Below the pieces are notes generated by a model, which was given only the letters and a program-made list of their open reading frames with translations, ran no database searches and was not told the DNA's origin. Made by a program: the position numbers and the translations under genes. Source: Gadus chalcogrammus (lineage: Eukaryota; Chordata; Actinopteri; Gadiformes; Gadidae). Taken from it: a stretch of DNA of 64,000 bases. This document shows positions 11,330-24,300 of the stretch, in pieces (position 1 is the stretch's first letter; the number at the start of each line of letters is the position of its first letter). The stretch lies in contig NC_079412.1 of the NCBI RefSeq assembly GCF_026213295.1, forward strand, positions 3,179,813-3,243,812, given 5' to 3'.

Positions 11330-11628
11330 ATTTGATATTCCTAATATTCCTAAAAAGCTGTTGCAGAAGTTGCTCTGCAAAGTGTTTCATCATGAGTGCT
11401 GACATGTTGTCTCTGCTTCTCTCCCAGTGTCCTCTTCATATGGGCTATGGCCCTTGTTGGCCCTGGTTGCAGTTTTTTGTTAAGGGTGTTTCATCCCACC
11501 CTTCCCAAAGATACAAGAACATGTGATTACACTAATTCACCTTTTCTTGTTGGTATCTTTTGTGGTGAAGGCAAGCCTAAGATTCTTTCAGTACCTTGAA
11601 CAATTTGATTATTTAATTTGTTTTTTCT

Positions 11629-11634
11629 AATAAA
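11629..11634 (+). promoter_or_regulatory. Candidate poly(A) signal of DUF4806-type gene
   Basis: AATAAA in a T-rich context about 300 bases downstream of the stop codon at 11327-11329. Confidence 0.45.
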
Positions 11635-11850
11635 TGTTTTTATCCATAGAATCTAAATGAATCCAAAATGTGTCTGTTGTTATTATAGAGTTAGTCCTAT
11701 TGTTGGCGGCATAGTCTTACTGCTAAATAGAGTGTATTTCAATGGAGGTTGATGTTGATTGTTCTGCAAGCTAAAATGGCCATCACTCATTGTAATACTT
11801 ATATATATATTATACTCATTCATTCATATCAATTAATATTTAGTATACAT

Positions 11851-12135
11851 TTTAGATAATGGTTGAACCAATATTGATTCAGTAACATTATTTCAACATA
11901 AAATCAACTGAAATTGAAATGTAGATTCTCATTTAGATGATGGTTGATTCACCATTGATTAAATAACATTATTTCAACATAAAATCAACTGAAATTTACA
12001 TTTAGATTCTCATTTAGATGATGGTTGATTCACTATTGATTAAGTGACATTATTTCAACATTAAATCAACTGAAATTTAAACGTTGATTCTCATTTAGAT
12101 GATGGTTGAATCACCATTGATTCAATATCGATATG
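11851..12135. repeat. Minisatellite, ~82-bp unit, 3-4 copies
   Basis: GATTCTCATTTAGATGATGG recurs at about 11924, 12005 and 12086. Each unit also holds ACATTATTTCAACAT and AAATCAACTGAAATT. The segment after it (to about 12271) is a related TTGATTCAAC-rich repeat ending GCTATCTGGG. Confidence 0.8.
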
Positions 12136-12274
12136 GTTGAAGATCCAATGTTGATTCAACGAAAAGTAGAGGGGACACTTTCCACATCGTTTCAATGTCA
12201 GGCTTCAACGTAGTTTCAACATTTCTGCCAAACCATATTTAAACATTGATTCAACTGAATTTTGCTATCTGGGT

Positions 12275-13101
12275 GAGGATCTCGTCACTGCTTTTTGCAG
12301 ATGATGTGGTCCTCATTGGATCATCGGCCTGTGACCTTCAGCACTCACTGGATCGGCTGGCGGCCGAGTGTGAAGCGGCTGGGATGAGGATCAGCACCGC
12401 TAAATCTGAGGCCATGACTCTTAGCAGGAAACCAATGGATTGCTTACTCCGGGTAGGAAATGAGTCCTTAGCCCAAGTGAAGGAGTTCAAGTACCTCGGG
12501 GTCTTGTTCGCGAGTGAGGGTACTATGGAGCGTGAGATTGGCCGGAGAATCGGAGCAGCGGGGGCGGTATTGCGTTCGCTTTACCGCACCGTTGTAACGA
12601 AAAGAGAGCTGAGCCGCAAGGCAAAGCTCTCGATCTACTGGTCGATCTTCGTTCCTATCCTCACCTATGGTCATGAGGGATGGGTGATGACCGAAAGGAC
12701 GAGATCGCGGGTACAAGCGGCCGAGATGAGTATTCTCAGAAGGGTGGCTGGCGTCTCCCTTAGGGATAGGGTGAGAAGCTCAGCCATCCGTGAGGAACTC
12801 GGATTAGAGCCGCTGCTCCTTTACTTAGAAAGGAGTCAGCTGAGGTGGTTCGGGCATCTGGTAAGGATGCCCACTGGGCGCCTTCCTTGGGAGGTGTTTC
12901 AGGCACGTCCAGTGGGGAGGAGACCTCGGGGAAGACCCAGGACTAGGTGGAGAGATTATATCTCAACACTGGCCTGGGAACGCCTCGGGATCCCCCCGTC
13001 AGAGTTGGTCAATGTGGCCCGGGAAAGGGAAGTCTGGGGCCCCCTGCTTGAGCTGCTCCCCCCGCGACCCGACCCCGGATAAGCGGACGAAAATGAGATG
13101 A
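12275..13101 (+). pseudogene. 5'-truncated Rex3-like (RTE clade) LINE
   Basis: The open frame (12246-13082) covers the C-terminal third of an RTE-type reverse transcriptase. It includes the catalytic-site motif LLFADDVVLIGSSACDL, then EFKYLGVLF, LTYGHEGW, LRWFGHLVRM and the usual ending LLPPRPDPG. RTE/Rex3 elements encode an AP-type endonuclease plus reverse transcriptase that copies RNA at the target. This copy lacks the endonuclease and fingers, as expected of 5' truncation. It ends GATAAGCGGACGAAAATGAGATG, the short 3' tail typical of these elements. It abuts the satellite array (13104 onward). The first ~10 codons of the frame come from flanking repeat, not the LINE. Confidence 0.85.
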
Positions 13102-13103
13102 AA

Positions 13104-14169
13104 ATGCTTTTCAGAGCGCTAGAATCACTTTTTGACCAACAATGTGTTTTTGACCTTACATTGTTTATTTTGCTCAAAACTATTGTATTCCACTTCCAAA
13201 TAGTGGAGCATGGCCCTATAACCATTTGGTAAGCTAAGTAACACGTTTGCATTGAAATTGACAGATATCAACATTTCTTGTTTTTATGCGTGCAAAATGC
13301 TTTTCAGAGCGCTAGAATCACTTTTTGACCAACAATGTGTTTTCTACTTGTTTTCTGAAATGAACAGAAAAATCAACATTTCTTGTTTTTACGGATGCAA
13401 AATGCTTTTCAGAGCGCTAGAATCAATTTTTGACCAACAATGTGTTTTTGACCTTACATTGTTTATTTTGCTCAAAACTATTGTATTCCACTTCCAAATA
13501 GTGGAGCATGGCCCCATAACCATTTGGTAAGCTAAGTAAGACGTTTGCATTGAAATTGACAGATATCAACATTTCTTGTTTTTATGCGTGCAAAATGCTT
13601 TTCAGAGCGCTAGAATCACTTTTTGTCAAACAATGTGTTTTTGGCTTGTTTTTCTGAAATGAACAGAAATAAAAACATTTCTTGTTTTTATGTGTGCCAA
13701 ATATTTTTCAGAGCGCTAGAATCAATTTTTGACCAACAGTGTGTTTTTAACCTTACATTGTTGATTTTGCTCAAAACTAATGTATTCCACTTCCAAATAG
13801 TGGAGCATGGCCCTATAACCCTTTGGAAAGCTTAGTAACACGTTTGCATTGAAATTGACAGAGATATCAACATTTTTTGTTTTTACGAATGCAAAATGCT
13901 TTTCAGAGCGCTAGAATCACTTTTTGACCAACAATGTGTTTTCTACTTGTTTTCTGAAATGAACAGAAAAATCAACATTTCTTGTTTTTACGCATGCAAA
14001 ATGCTTTTCAGAGCACTAGAATCACTTTTTGACCAACAATGTGTTTTTGACCGTACATTGTTGATTTTGCTCAAAACTAATGTATTCCCCTTCCAAATGG
14101 TGGAGTATGGCCCTATAACCCTTTGGTAAGCTTAGTAACACTTTTGCATTGAAATTGACAGAGATACCA
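13104..14169 (+). repeat. Satellite array, diverged dimeric part (left)
   Basis: CAGAGCGCTAGAATC recurs at 13112, 13305, 13410, 13603, 13709, 13904 and 14009, giving alternating spacings of ~193-195 and ~105. The repeat here is a ~299-bp dimer of one full and one shortened monomer. Its sequence variants (GTGGAGCATGGCCCTATAACC) differ from the main array (GTTTAGTATGGCCCAATAACC). Confidence 0.9.
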
Positions 14170-15369
14170 CACTGGAAAAAGCCTTCTGTTGAACCAATTA
14201 AAAAAAACATGGGTAATGGTTCACATCTATATTACATAACTTGAGCCAATGACAAATATATAGCTTGCCTCAAACAATATTTCCTATGTTCATAAAAACA
14301 AAATAATACAACTTGGCACCAAGTATAATTCTATTCTTTGAATGAAGTTAATACATTTAAATCGTATGTTAAATCCTAAACAAAAAAATATTGATTCACT
14401 CCAACAATTGCTTCTCATTTAAGAAATATCTATCAGAAATAATTTGGTTTATCCAATCAAAAATATTACAATTTAATCAAATAATTGTTTCTCATTATTG
14501 TATACATCATCATCATCTTTTCCCGTTGGCTCTCACCGCTTCATGGCCTTGAGGTGCTTCTGTCTGGATTCGACATGACATCGCGACATCAGTCAGGGTT
14601 AGGTGCTTTGCCAAAGACACCTCGATACACTGCTTGGTGAAGCCGGGGATCGAACCAACAACCTTCAGATTACCAGCCAACCCGCTCTACCACCTGAGCT
14701 ACTGCCGCCACACAATATACAATATATATTAACAATATAAATGGCAGAGTTAGACCAACTCCAGACCTCCCTCCAGACACAGACAGACTGTCCTAGCTCA
14801 CAGAACCAGTGAGTCATCGTCACTCTGGTCAAGGCTAGTGCTTTCACCTCAAAAAGTCGCCAAAAGTCACCAATAGCAGCTGAAAAAGAAGCTAGATTTG
14901 TCGCTTGTCGCTGTTTTGAAAAAAAGTCGCCAAAGGGGTCTGAAATGTAGCTAAATATAGCGACAAAATCGCTAAGTTGGCAACACTGCGGTTTGGTCCA
15001 GTAGTCGTAAGCGTCTTTGTATTTAATGCGCATGCGCAGGCTTGTACGTAACCTTGAAATTGTACATTTGTCTGAACAAATATTTCTAAATTGAGCTCCT
15101 AATCAAGTATAACAGTGTTTTAGGAAGAAAACAAAAAAAATATTTGGATTGAATGACAAAATTATTAATCAGTTTAATACACAACCTTAAAATTTTACAT
15201 TTGTCAAAATGGATATTTCTTAATTGAGCTCCTAATTAAAAATATCTATATTTCACAGTATTTTGAAATAAAAAAAAGTTATTTTAAAAATAAAACAAAA
15301 AATGTTTATTTGAATTGAATTACAAAATAATAATCAGATGAAGTACGGCTTAAAACCCTTTTTCCAGTG
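14170..15369. mobile_element. 1.2-kb transposon with CACTGGAAAAAG ends, inside satellite
   Basis: The insertion begins CACTGGAAAAAG (14170) and ends CTTTTTCCAGTG (15369), splitting a satellite monomer at GAGATA / CAACATTTC. There is no transposase. CACTG termini occur in EnSpm/CACTA elements, but the target duplication is unclear, so the superfamily is tentative. It carries a tRNA-derived SINE (14505-14711). About 14870-15000 resembles another MITE end (AAGTTGGCAACACTGCG). Confidence 0.7.
14505..14711 (-). mobile_element. tRNA-derived SINE
   Basis: On the minus strand the 5' part reads like a tRNA gene. The A box TAGCTCAGGTGGTAGAGC lies at 14701-14684 and the B box GGTTCGATCCC at 14656-14646, both RNA polymerase III promoter elements. 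They are followed by a non-tRNA body (GTGTCTTTGGCAAAGCACC) and a (GAT)n tail at about 14518-14507. It is a SINE rather than a functional tRNA because the acceptor stem does not close and the transcript would continue. Confidence 0.85.
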
Positions 15370-18300
15370 CAACATTTCTTGTTTTTATGCGTGCAAAATT
15401 CTTTTCAGAGCGCTAGAATCACTGTTTGACCAACAATGTGTTTTTGACTTGTTTGCCTGAAATTAACAGAAATATCAACATTTCTGGTTTTTATGCGTGC
15501 AAAATGCTTTTCAGAGCACTAGAATCACTTATTGACCAACAATGTGTTTTTGACCTTGTATTGTTGATTTTGCTCAAAACTAATGTATTCCACTTCCAAA
15601 TGGTGGAGTATGGCCCTATAACCCTTTGGTAAGCTTAGTAACACGTTTGCATTGAAATTGATAGAGATATCAACATTTCTTGTATTTATGTGTGCAAAAT
15701 GCTTTTCAGAGCGCTAGAATCACTTTTTGACCAACACTGTGTTTTTGACCTTACATTGTTGATTTTGCTCAAAACTATTGTATTCCACTTCCAAATAGTG
15801 GAGCATGGCCCTATAACCCTTTGGTAAGCTTAGTAACACGATTGCATTGAAATTGTCGGATATCAACATTTCTTGTTTTTATGCGTGCAAAATGCTTTTC
15901 AGAGCGCTAGAATCACTTTTCAAACAACAATGTGTTTTTCACCTTACATTGTTGATTTCGCTCCAAACTAATGTATTCCACTTCCAAATGGTTTAGTATG
16001 GCCCAATAACCCTTTGGTAAGCTTAGTAACACGTTTGAATTGAAAATGACAGATATCAACATTTCTTGTTTTCATGCCTGCAAAATGCTTTTCAGAGAGC
16101 TATAATCACTTTTCGACCAACAACGTGTTTTTGACCTTACATTGTTGATTTCGCTCAAAACTAATGTATTCCACTTCCAAATGGTTTAGTATGTCCCAAT
16201 AACCCTTTGGTAAGCTTAGTAACACGTTTGAATTGAAATTGACAGAGATATCTACATTTCTTGTTTTTATGCCTGCAAAATGCTTTTCAGAGCGCTAGAA
16301 TCACTTTTCAACCAACAATGTGTTTTTCACCTTACATTGTTGATTTCGCTCAAAACGAATGTATTCCACTTCCAAATGGTTTAGTATGGCCCAATAACCC
16401 TTTGGTAAGATTTGTAACACGTTTGCAACTAAATTGATAAAGATATATTTTATGCCTGCAAAATGCTTTTCAGAGCGCCAGAATCACTTTTCAAACAACA
16501 ATGTGTTTTTCACCTTACATTGTTGATTTCGCTCAAAACTAATGTATTCCACTTCCAAATGGTTTAGTATGGCCCAATAACCATTTGGTAAGCTTAGTAA
16601 CACGTTTGAATTGAAATTGACAGATTTCAACATTTCTTGTTTTTTTATGCCTGCAAAATGCTTTTCAGAGCGCTAGAATCACTTTTCGACCAACAACGTG
16701 TTTTTGACCTTACATTGTTGATTTTGCTCAAAACGAATGTATTCCACTTCCAAATGGTTTAGTATGGCCCAATAACCCTTTGGTAAGCTTAGTAACACGT
16801 TTGAATTGAAATTGACAGAGATATCTACATTTCTTGTTTTTATGCCTGCAAAATGCTTTTCAGAGCGCTAGAATCACTTTTCAACCAACAATATGTTTTT
16901 CACCTTACATTGTTGATTTCGCTCAAAACTAATGTATTCCACTTCCAAATCGTTTAGTATGGCCCAATAACCCTTTGGTAAGCTTAGTAACACGTTTGAA
17001 TTGAAATTGACAGAGATATCAACATTTCATGTTTTTATGCCTGCAAAATGCTTTTCAGAGCGCTAGAATCACTTTTCGACCAACAACGTGTTTTTGACCC
17101 TACATTGTTGATTTCGCTCAAAACGAATGTATTCCACTTCCAGTTTAGAATGGCCCAATAACCCTTTGGTAAGCTTAGTAACACGTTTGAATCGAAATTG
17201 ACAGATATCAACATTTCTTGTTTTTATGCCTGCAAAATGCTTTTCAGAGCGCTAGAATCACTTTTCGACCAACAACGTGTTTTTGACCTTACATTGTTGA
17301 TTTCGCTCAAATCTAATGTATTTCACTTCAAAATGGTTTAGTGTGGCCCAATAACCCTTTGGTAAGATTAGTAACACGTTTGAATCGAAATTGACAGATA
17401 TCAAGATTTCTTGTTTTTATGCCTGCAAAATGCTTTTAAGAGCGCTAGAATCACTTTCGACCAACAACGTGTTTTTGACCTTACATTGTTGATTTCGCTC
17501 AAATCTAATGTATTTTACTTCCAAATGGTTTTTAATCTTACCAAATGGCCCAATAACCCTTTGGTAAGATTAGTAACACGTTTGCAACTAAATTGATAGA
17601 GAGATATTTTATGCCTGCAAAATGCTTTTCAGAGCGCCAGAATCACTTTTCAAACAACAATGTGTTTTTCACCTTACATTGTTGATTTCGCTCAAAACTA
17701 ATGTATTCCACTTCCAAATGGTTTAGTATGGCCCAATAACCATTTGGTAAGCTTAGTAACACGTTTGAATTGAAATTGACAGAGATATCTACATCTCTTG
17801 TTTTTATGCCTGCAAAATGCTTTTCAGAGCGCTAGAATCACTTTTCGACCAACAACGTGTTTTTGACCTTACATTGTTGATTTCGCTCAAAACTAATGTA
17901 TTCCACTTCCAAATGGTTTAGTATGGCCCAATAACCCTTTGGTAAGCTTAGTAACACGTTTGAATTGAAATTGACAGAGATATCAACATTTCTTGTTTTT
18001 ATGCCTGCAAAATGCTTTTCAGAGCGCTAGAATCACTTTTCGACCAACAACTGTGTTTTTGACCTTACATTGTTGATTTTGCTCAAAACGAATGTATTCC
18101 ACTTCCAAATGGTTTAGTATGGCCCAATAACCCTTTGGTAAGATTAGTAACACGTTTGCATCTAAATTGATAGAGATATCAACATTTCTTGTTTTTATGC
18201 CTGCAAAATGCTTTTCAGAGCGCTAGAATCACTTTTCAAACAACAATGTGTTTTTCACCTTACATTGTTGATTTCGCTCAAAACTAATGTATTCCACTTC

Positions 18301-21300
18301 CAAATGGTTTAGTATGGCCCAATAACCCTTTGGTAAGCTTAGTAACACATTTGAATTGAAAATGACAGATATCAACATTTCTTGTTTTTATGCCTGCAAA
18401 ATGCGTTTCAGAGCGCTAGAATCACTTTTCAACCAACAATGTGTTTTTCACCTTACATTCTTGATTTCGCTCAAAACGAATGTATTCCACTTCCAAATGG
18501 TTTAGTATGGCCCTATAACTCTTTGGTAAGCTTAGTAACACGTTTGAATTGAAATTGACAGATATCAACATTTCTTGTTTTCATGCCTGCAAAATGCTTT
18601 TCAGAACGCCAGAATCACTTTTCGACCAACAACGTGTTTTTGACCTTACATTGTTGATTTCGCTCAAAACGAATGTATTCCACTTCCAAATGGTTTAGAA
18701 TGGCCCAATAACCCTTTGGTAAGCTTAGTAACACGTTTGAATTGAAATTGACAGATATCAACATTTCTTGTTTTCATGCCTGCAAAATGCTTTTCAGAAC
18801 GCTAGAATCGCTTTTCGACCAACAACGTGTTTTTGACCTTACATTGTTGATTTCGCTCAAAACGAATGTATTCCACTTCCAAATGGTTTAGAATGGCCCA
18901 ATAACCCTTTGGTAAGCTTAGTAACACGTTTGAATTGAAATTGACAGATATCAACATTTCTTGTTTTCATGCCTGCAAAATGCTTTTCAGAACGCTAGAA
19001 TCGCTTTTCGACCAACAACGTGTTTTTGACCTTACATTGTTGATTTCGCTCAAAACGAATGTATTCCACTTCCAAATGGTTTAGAATGGCCCAATAACCC
19101 TTTGGTACGCTTAGTAACACGTTTGAATCGAAATTGACAGATATCAACATTTCTTGTTTTTATGCCTGCAAAATGCTTTTCAGAGCGCCAGAATCACTTT
19201 TCGACCAACAACGTGTTTTTGACCGTACATTGTTGATTTCGCTCAAATCTAATGTATTTCACTTCCAAATGGTTTAGTGTGGCCCAATAACCCTTTGGTA
19301 AGATTAGTAACACGTTTGCAACTAAATTGATAGAGTTATATTTTATGCCTGCAAAATGCTTTTCAGAGCGCCAGAATCACTTTTCAAACAACAATGTGTT
19401 TTTCACCTTACATTGTTGATTTCGCTCAAAACTAATGTATTCCACTTCCAAATGGTTTAGTATGGCCCAATAACCATTTGGTAAGCTTAGTAACACGTTT
19501 GAATGTAAATTGACAGAGATATCTACATTTCTTGTTTTTATGCCTGCAAAATGCTTTTCAGAGCGCTAGAATCACTTTTCGACCAACAACGTGTTTTCGA
19601 CCTTACATTGTTGATTTCGCTCAAAACTAATGTATTCCACTTCCAAATGGTTTAGTATGGCCCAATAACCCTTTGGTAAGCTTAGTAACACGTTTGAATT
19701 GAAATTGACAGATATCAACATTTCTTGTTTTCATGCCTGCAAAATGCTTTTCAGAACGCTAGAATCACTTTTCGACAAACAACGTGTTTTTGACCTTACA
19801 TTGTTGATTTCGCTCAAAACGAATGTATTCCACTTCCAAATGGTTTAGTATGGCCCAATAACCCTTTGGTAAGATTAGTAACACGTTTACAACTAAATTG
19901 ATAGAGATATATTTTATGCCTGCAAAATGCTTTTCAGAGCGCCAGAATCACTTTTCAAACAACAATGTGTTTTTCACCTTACATTGTTGATTTCGCTCAA
20001 AACTAATGTATTCCACTTCCAAATGGTTTAGTATGGCCCAATAACCATTTGGTAAGCTTAGTAACACGTTTGAATTGAAATTGACAGATTTCAACATTTC
20101 TTGTTTTTTTATGCCTGCAAAATGCTTTTCAGAGCGCTAGAATCACTTTTCGACCAACAACGTGTTTTTGACCTTACATTGTTGATTTTGCTCAAAACGA
20201 ATGTATTCCACTTCCAAATGGTTTAGTATGGCCCAATAACCCTTTGGTAAGCTTAGTAACACGTTTGAATTGAAATTGACAGAGATATCTACATTTCTTG
20301 TTTTTATGCCTGCAAAATGCTTTTCAGAGCGCTAGAATCACTTTTCGACCAACAACGTGTTTTTGACCTTACATTGTTGATTTCGCTCAAAACGAATGTA
20401 TTCCACTTCCAAATCGTTTAGTATGGACCAATAACCCTTTGGTAAGCTTAGTAACACGTTTGAATTGAAATTGACAGAGATATCAACATTTCTTGTTTTT
20501 ATGCCTGCAAAATGCTTTTCAGAGCGCTAGAATCACTTTTCGACCAACAAATTGTTTTTGACCTTACATTGTTGATTTCGCTCAAAACGAATGTATTCCA
20601 CTTCCAAATGGTTTAGTATGGCCTAATAACCCTTTGGTAAGATTAGTAACACGTTTGAAACTAAATTGATAGAGATATATTTTATGCCTGCAAAATGCTT
20701 TTCAGAGCGCCAGAATCACTTTTCAAACAACAATGTGTTTTTCACCTTACATTGTTGATTTCGCTCAAAACGAATGTATTCCACTTCCAAATGGTTTAGA
20801 ATGGCCCAATAACCCTTTGGTAAGCTTAGTAACACGTTTGAATCGAAATTGACAAATATCAACATTTCTTGTTTTTATGCCTGCAAAATGCTTTTCAGAG
20901 CGCTAGAATCACTTTTCGACCAACAACGTGTTTTTGACCTTACATTGTTGATTTTGCTCAAAACGAATGTATTCCACTTCCAAATGGTTTAGTATGGCCC
21001 AATAACCCTTTGGTAAGCTTAGTAACACGTTTGAATTGAAATTGACAGAGATATCTACATTTCTTGTTTTTATGCCTGCAAAATGCTTTTCAGAGCGCTA
21101 GAATCACTTTTCAACCAACAATATGTTTTTCACCTTACATTGTTGATTTCGCTCAAAACTAATGTATTCCACTTCCAAATCGTTTAGTATGGCCCAATAA
21201 CCCTTTGGTAAGCTTAGTAACACGTTTGAATTGAAATTGACAGAGATATCAACATTTCATGTTTTTATGCCTGCAAAATGCTTTTCAGAGCGCTAGAATC

Positions 21301-24300
21301 ACTTTTCGACCTACAACGTGTTTTTGACCTTACATTGTTGATTTCGCTCAAAACGAATGTATTCCACTTCCAAATGGTTTAGTATGGCCCAATAACCCTT
21401 TGGTAAGATTAGTAACACGTTTGAATAGAAATTGACAGATATCAACATTTCTTGTTTTTATGCCTGCAAAATGCTTTTAAGAGCGCTAGAATCACTTTTC
21501 GACCAACAATGTGTTTTTGCACCTTACATTGTTGATTTCGCTCAAAACTAATGTATTCCACTTCCAAATGGTTTAGTATGGCCCAATAACCCTTTGGTAA
21601 GCTTAGTAACACGTTTGAATTGAAATTGACAGAGATATCTACATTTCTTGTTTTATGCCTGCAAAATGCTTTTCAGAGCGCTAGAATCACTTTTCAACCA
21701 ACAATGTGTTTTTCACCTTACATTGTTGATTTCGCTCAAAACTAATGTATTCCACTTCCAAATGGTTTAGTATGGCCCAATAACCCTTTGGTAAGCTTAG
21801 TAACACGTTTGAATTGAAATTGACAGATATCAACATTTCTTGTTTTTATGCCTGCAAAATGCTTTTCAGAGCGCTAGAATCACTTTTCGACCAACAACGT
21901 GTTTTTGACCTTACATTGTTGATTTCGCTCAAAACTAATGTATTCCACTTCCAAATGGTTTAGTATGGCCCAATAACCCTTTGGTAAGCTTAGTAACACG
22001 TTTGAATCGAAATTGACAAATATCAACATTTCTTGTTTTTATGCCTGCAAAATGCTTTACAGAGCGCTAGAATCACTTTTCGACCAACAACGTGTTTTTG
22101 ACCTTACATTGTTGATTTCGCTCAAAACTAATGTATTCCACTTCCAAATGGTTTAGTATGGCCCAATAACCCTTTGGTAAGATTAGTAACACGTTTGCAA
22201 CTAAATTGATAGAGATATATTTTATGCCTGCAAAATGCTTTTCAGAGCGCCAGAATCACTTTTCAAACAACAATGTGTTTTTCACCTTACATTGTTGATT
22301 TCGCTCAAAACTAATGTATTCCACTTCCAAATGGTTTAGTATGGCCCAATAACCATTTGGTAAGCTTAGTAACACGTTTGAATTGAAATTGACAGAGATA
22401 TCTACATCTCTTGTTTTTATGCCTGCAAAATGCTTTTCAGAGCGCTAGAATCACTTTTCGACCAACAACGTGTTTTTGACCTTACATTGTTGATTTCGCT
22501 CAAAACTAATGTATTCCACTTCCAAATGGTTTAGTATGGCCCAATAACCCTTTGGTAAGCTTAGTAACACGTCTGAATTGAAATTGACAGAGATATCTAC
22601 ATTTCTTGTTTTTATGCCTGCAAAATGCTTCTCAGAGCGCTAGAATCACTTTTCAACCAACAATGTGTTTTTCACCTTACATTGTTGATTTCGCTCAAAA
22701 CGAATGTATTCCACTTCCAAATGGTTTAGTATGGCCCAATAACCCTTTGGTAAGATTAGTAACACGTTTGCATCTAAATTGATAGAGATATCAACATTTC
22801 TTGTTTTTATGCCTGCAAAATGCTTTTCAGAGCGCTAGAATCACTTTTCAAACAACAATGTGTTTTTCACCTTACATTGTTGATTTCGCTCAAAACTAAT
22901 GTATTCCACTTCCAAATGGTTTAGTATGGCCCAATAACCCTTTGGTAAGCTTAGTAACACATTTGAATTGAAATTGACAGATATCAACATTTCTTGTTTT
23001 TATGCCTGCAAAATGCGTTTCAGAGCGCTAGAATCACTTTTCAACCAACAATGTGTTTTTCACCTTACATTCTTGATTTCGCTCAAAACGAATGTATTCC
23101 ACTTCCAAATGGTTTAGTATGGCCCAATAACGCTTTGGTAAGCTTAGTAACACGTTTGAATTGAAATTGACAGATATCAACATTTCTTGTTTTCATGCCT
23201 GCAAAATGCTTTTCAGAACGCCAGAATCACTTTTCGACCAACAACGTGTTTTTGACCTTACATTGTTGATTTCGCTCAAAACGAATGTATTCCACTTCCA
23301 AATGGTTTAGAATGGCCCAATAACCCTTTGGTAAGCTTAGTAACACGTTTGAATTGAAATTGACAGATATCAACATTTCTTGTTTTCATGCCTGCAAAAT
23401 GCTTTTCAGAACGCTAGAATCGCTTTTCGACCAACAACGTGTTTTTGACCTTACATTGTTGATTTCGCTCAAAACGAATGTATTCCACTTCCAAATGGTT
23501 TAGAATGGCCCAATAACCCTTTGGTAAGCTTAGTAACACGTTTGAATTGAAATTGACAGATATCAACATTTCTTGTTTTCATGCCTGCAAAATGCTTTTC
23601 AGAACGCTAGAATCGCTTTTCGACCAACAACGTGTTTTTGACCTTACATTGTTGATTTCGCTCAAAACGAATGTATTCCACTTCCAAATGGTTTAGAATG
23701 GCCCAATAACCCTTTGGTACGCTTAGTAACACGTTTGAATCGAAATTGACAGATATCAACATTTCTTGTTTTTATGCCTGCAAAATGCTTTTCAGAGCGC
23801 CAGAATCACTTTTCGACCAACAACGTGTTTTTGACCGTACATTGTTGATTTCGCTCAAATCTAATGTATTTCACTTCCAAATGGTTTAGTGTGGCCCAAT
23901 AACCCTTTGGTAAGATTAGTAACACGTTTGCAACTAAATTGATAGAGTTATATTTTATGCCTGCAAAATGCTTTTCAGAGCGCCAGAATCACTTTTCAAA
24001 CAACAATGTGTTTTTCACCTTACATTGTTGATTTCGCTCAAAACTAATGTATTCCACTTCCAAATGGTTTAGTATGGCCCAATAACCATTTGGTAAGCTT
24101 AGTAACACGTTTGAATTGAAATTGACAGAGATATCTACATTTCTTGTTTTTATGCCTGCAAAATGCTTTTCAGAGCGCTAGAATCACTTTTTGACCAACA
24201 ACGTGTTTTCGACCTTACATTGTTGATTTCGCTCAAAACTAATGTATTCCACTTCCAAATGGTTTAGTATGGCCCAATAACCCTTTGGTAAGCTTAGTAA

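Noticed and set aside
14640..14711. tRNA gene on the minus strand
   Set aside because: A and B boxes are present but the acceptor stem does not pair and a SINE body and tail follow; it is the head of a SINE.
14665..15033. 122-codon minus-strand frame
   Set aside because: It crosses the SINE and a MITE end, so it is chance open sequence.
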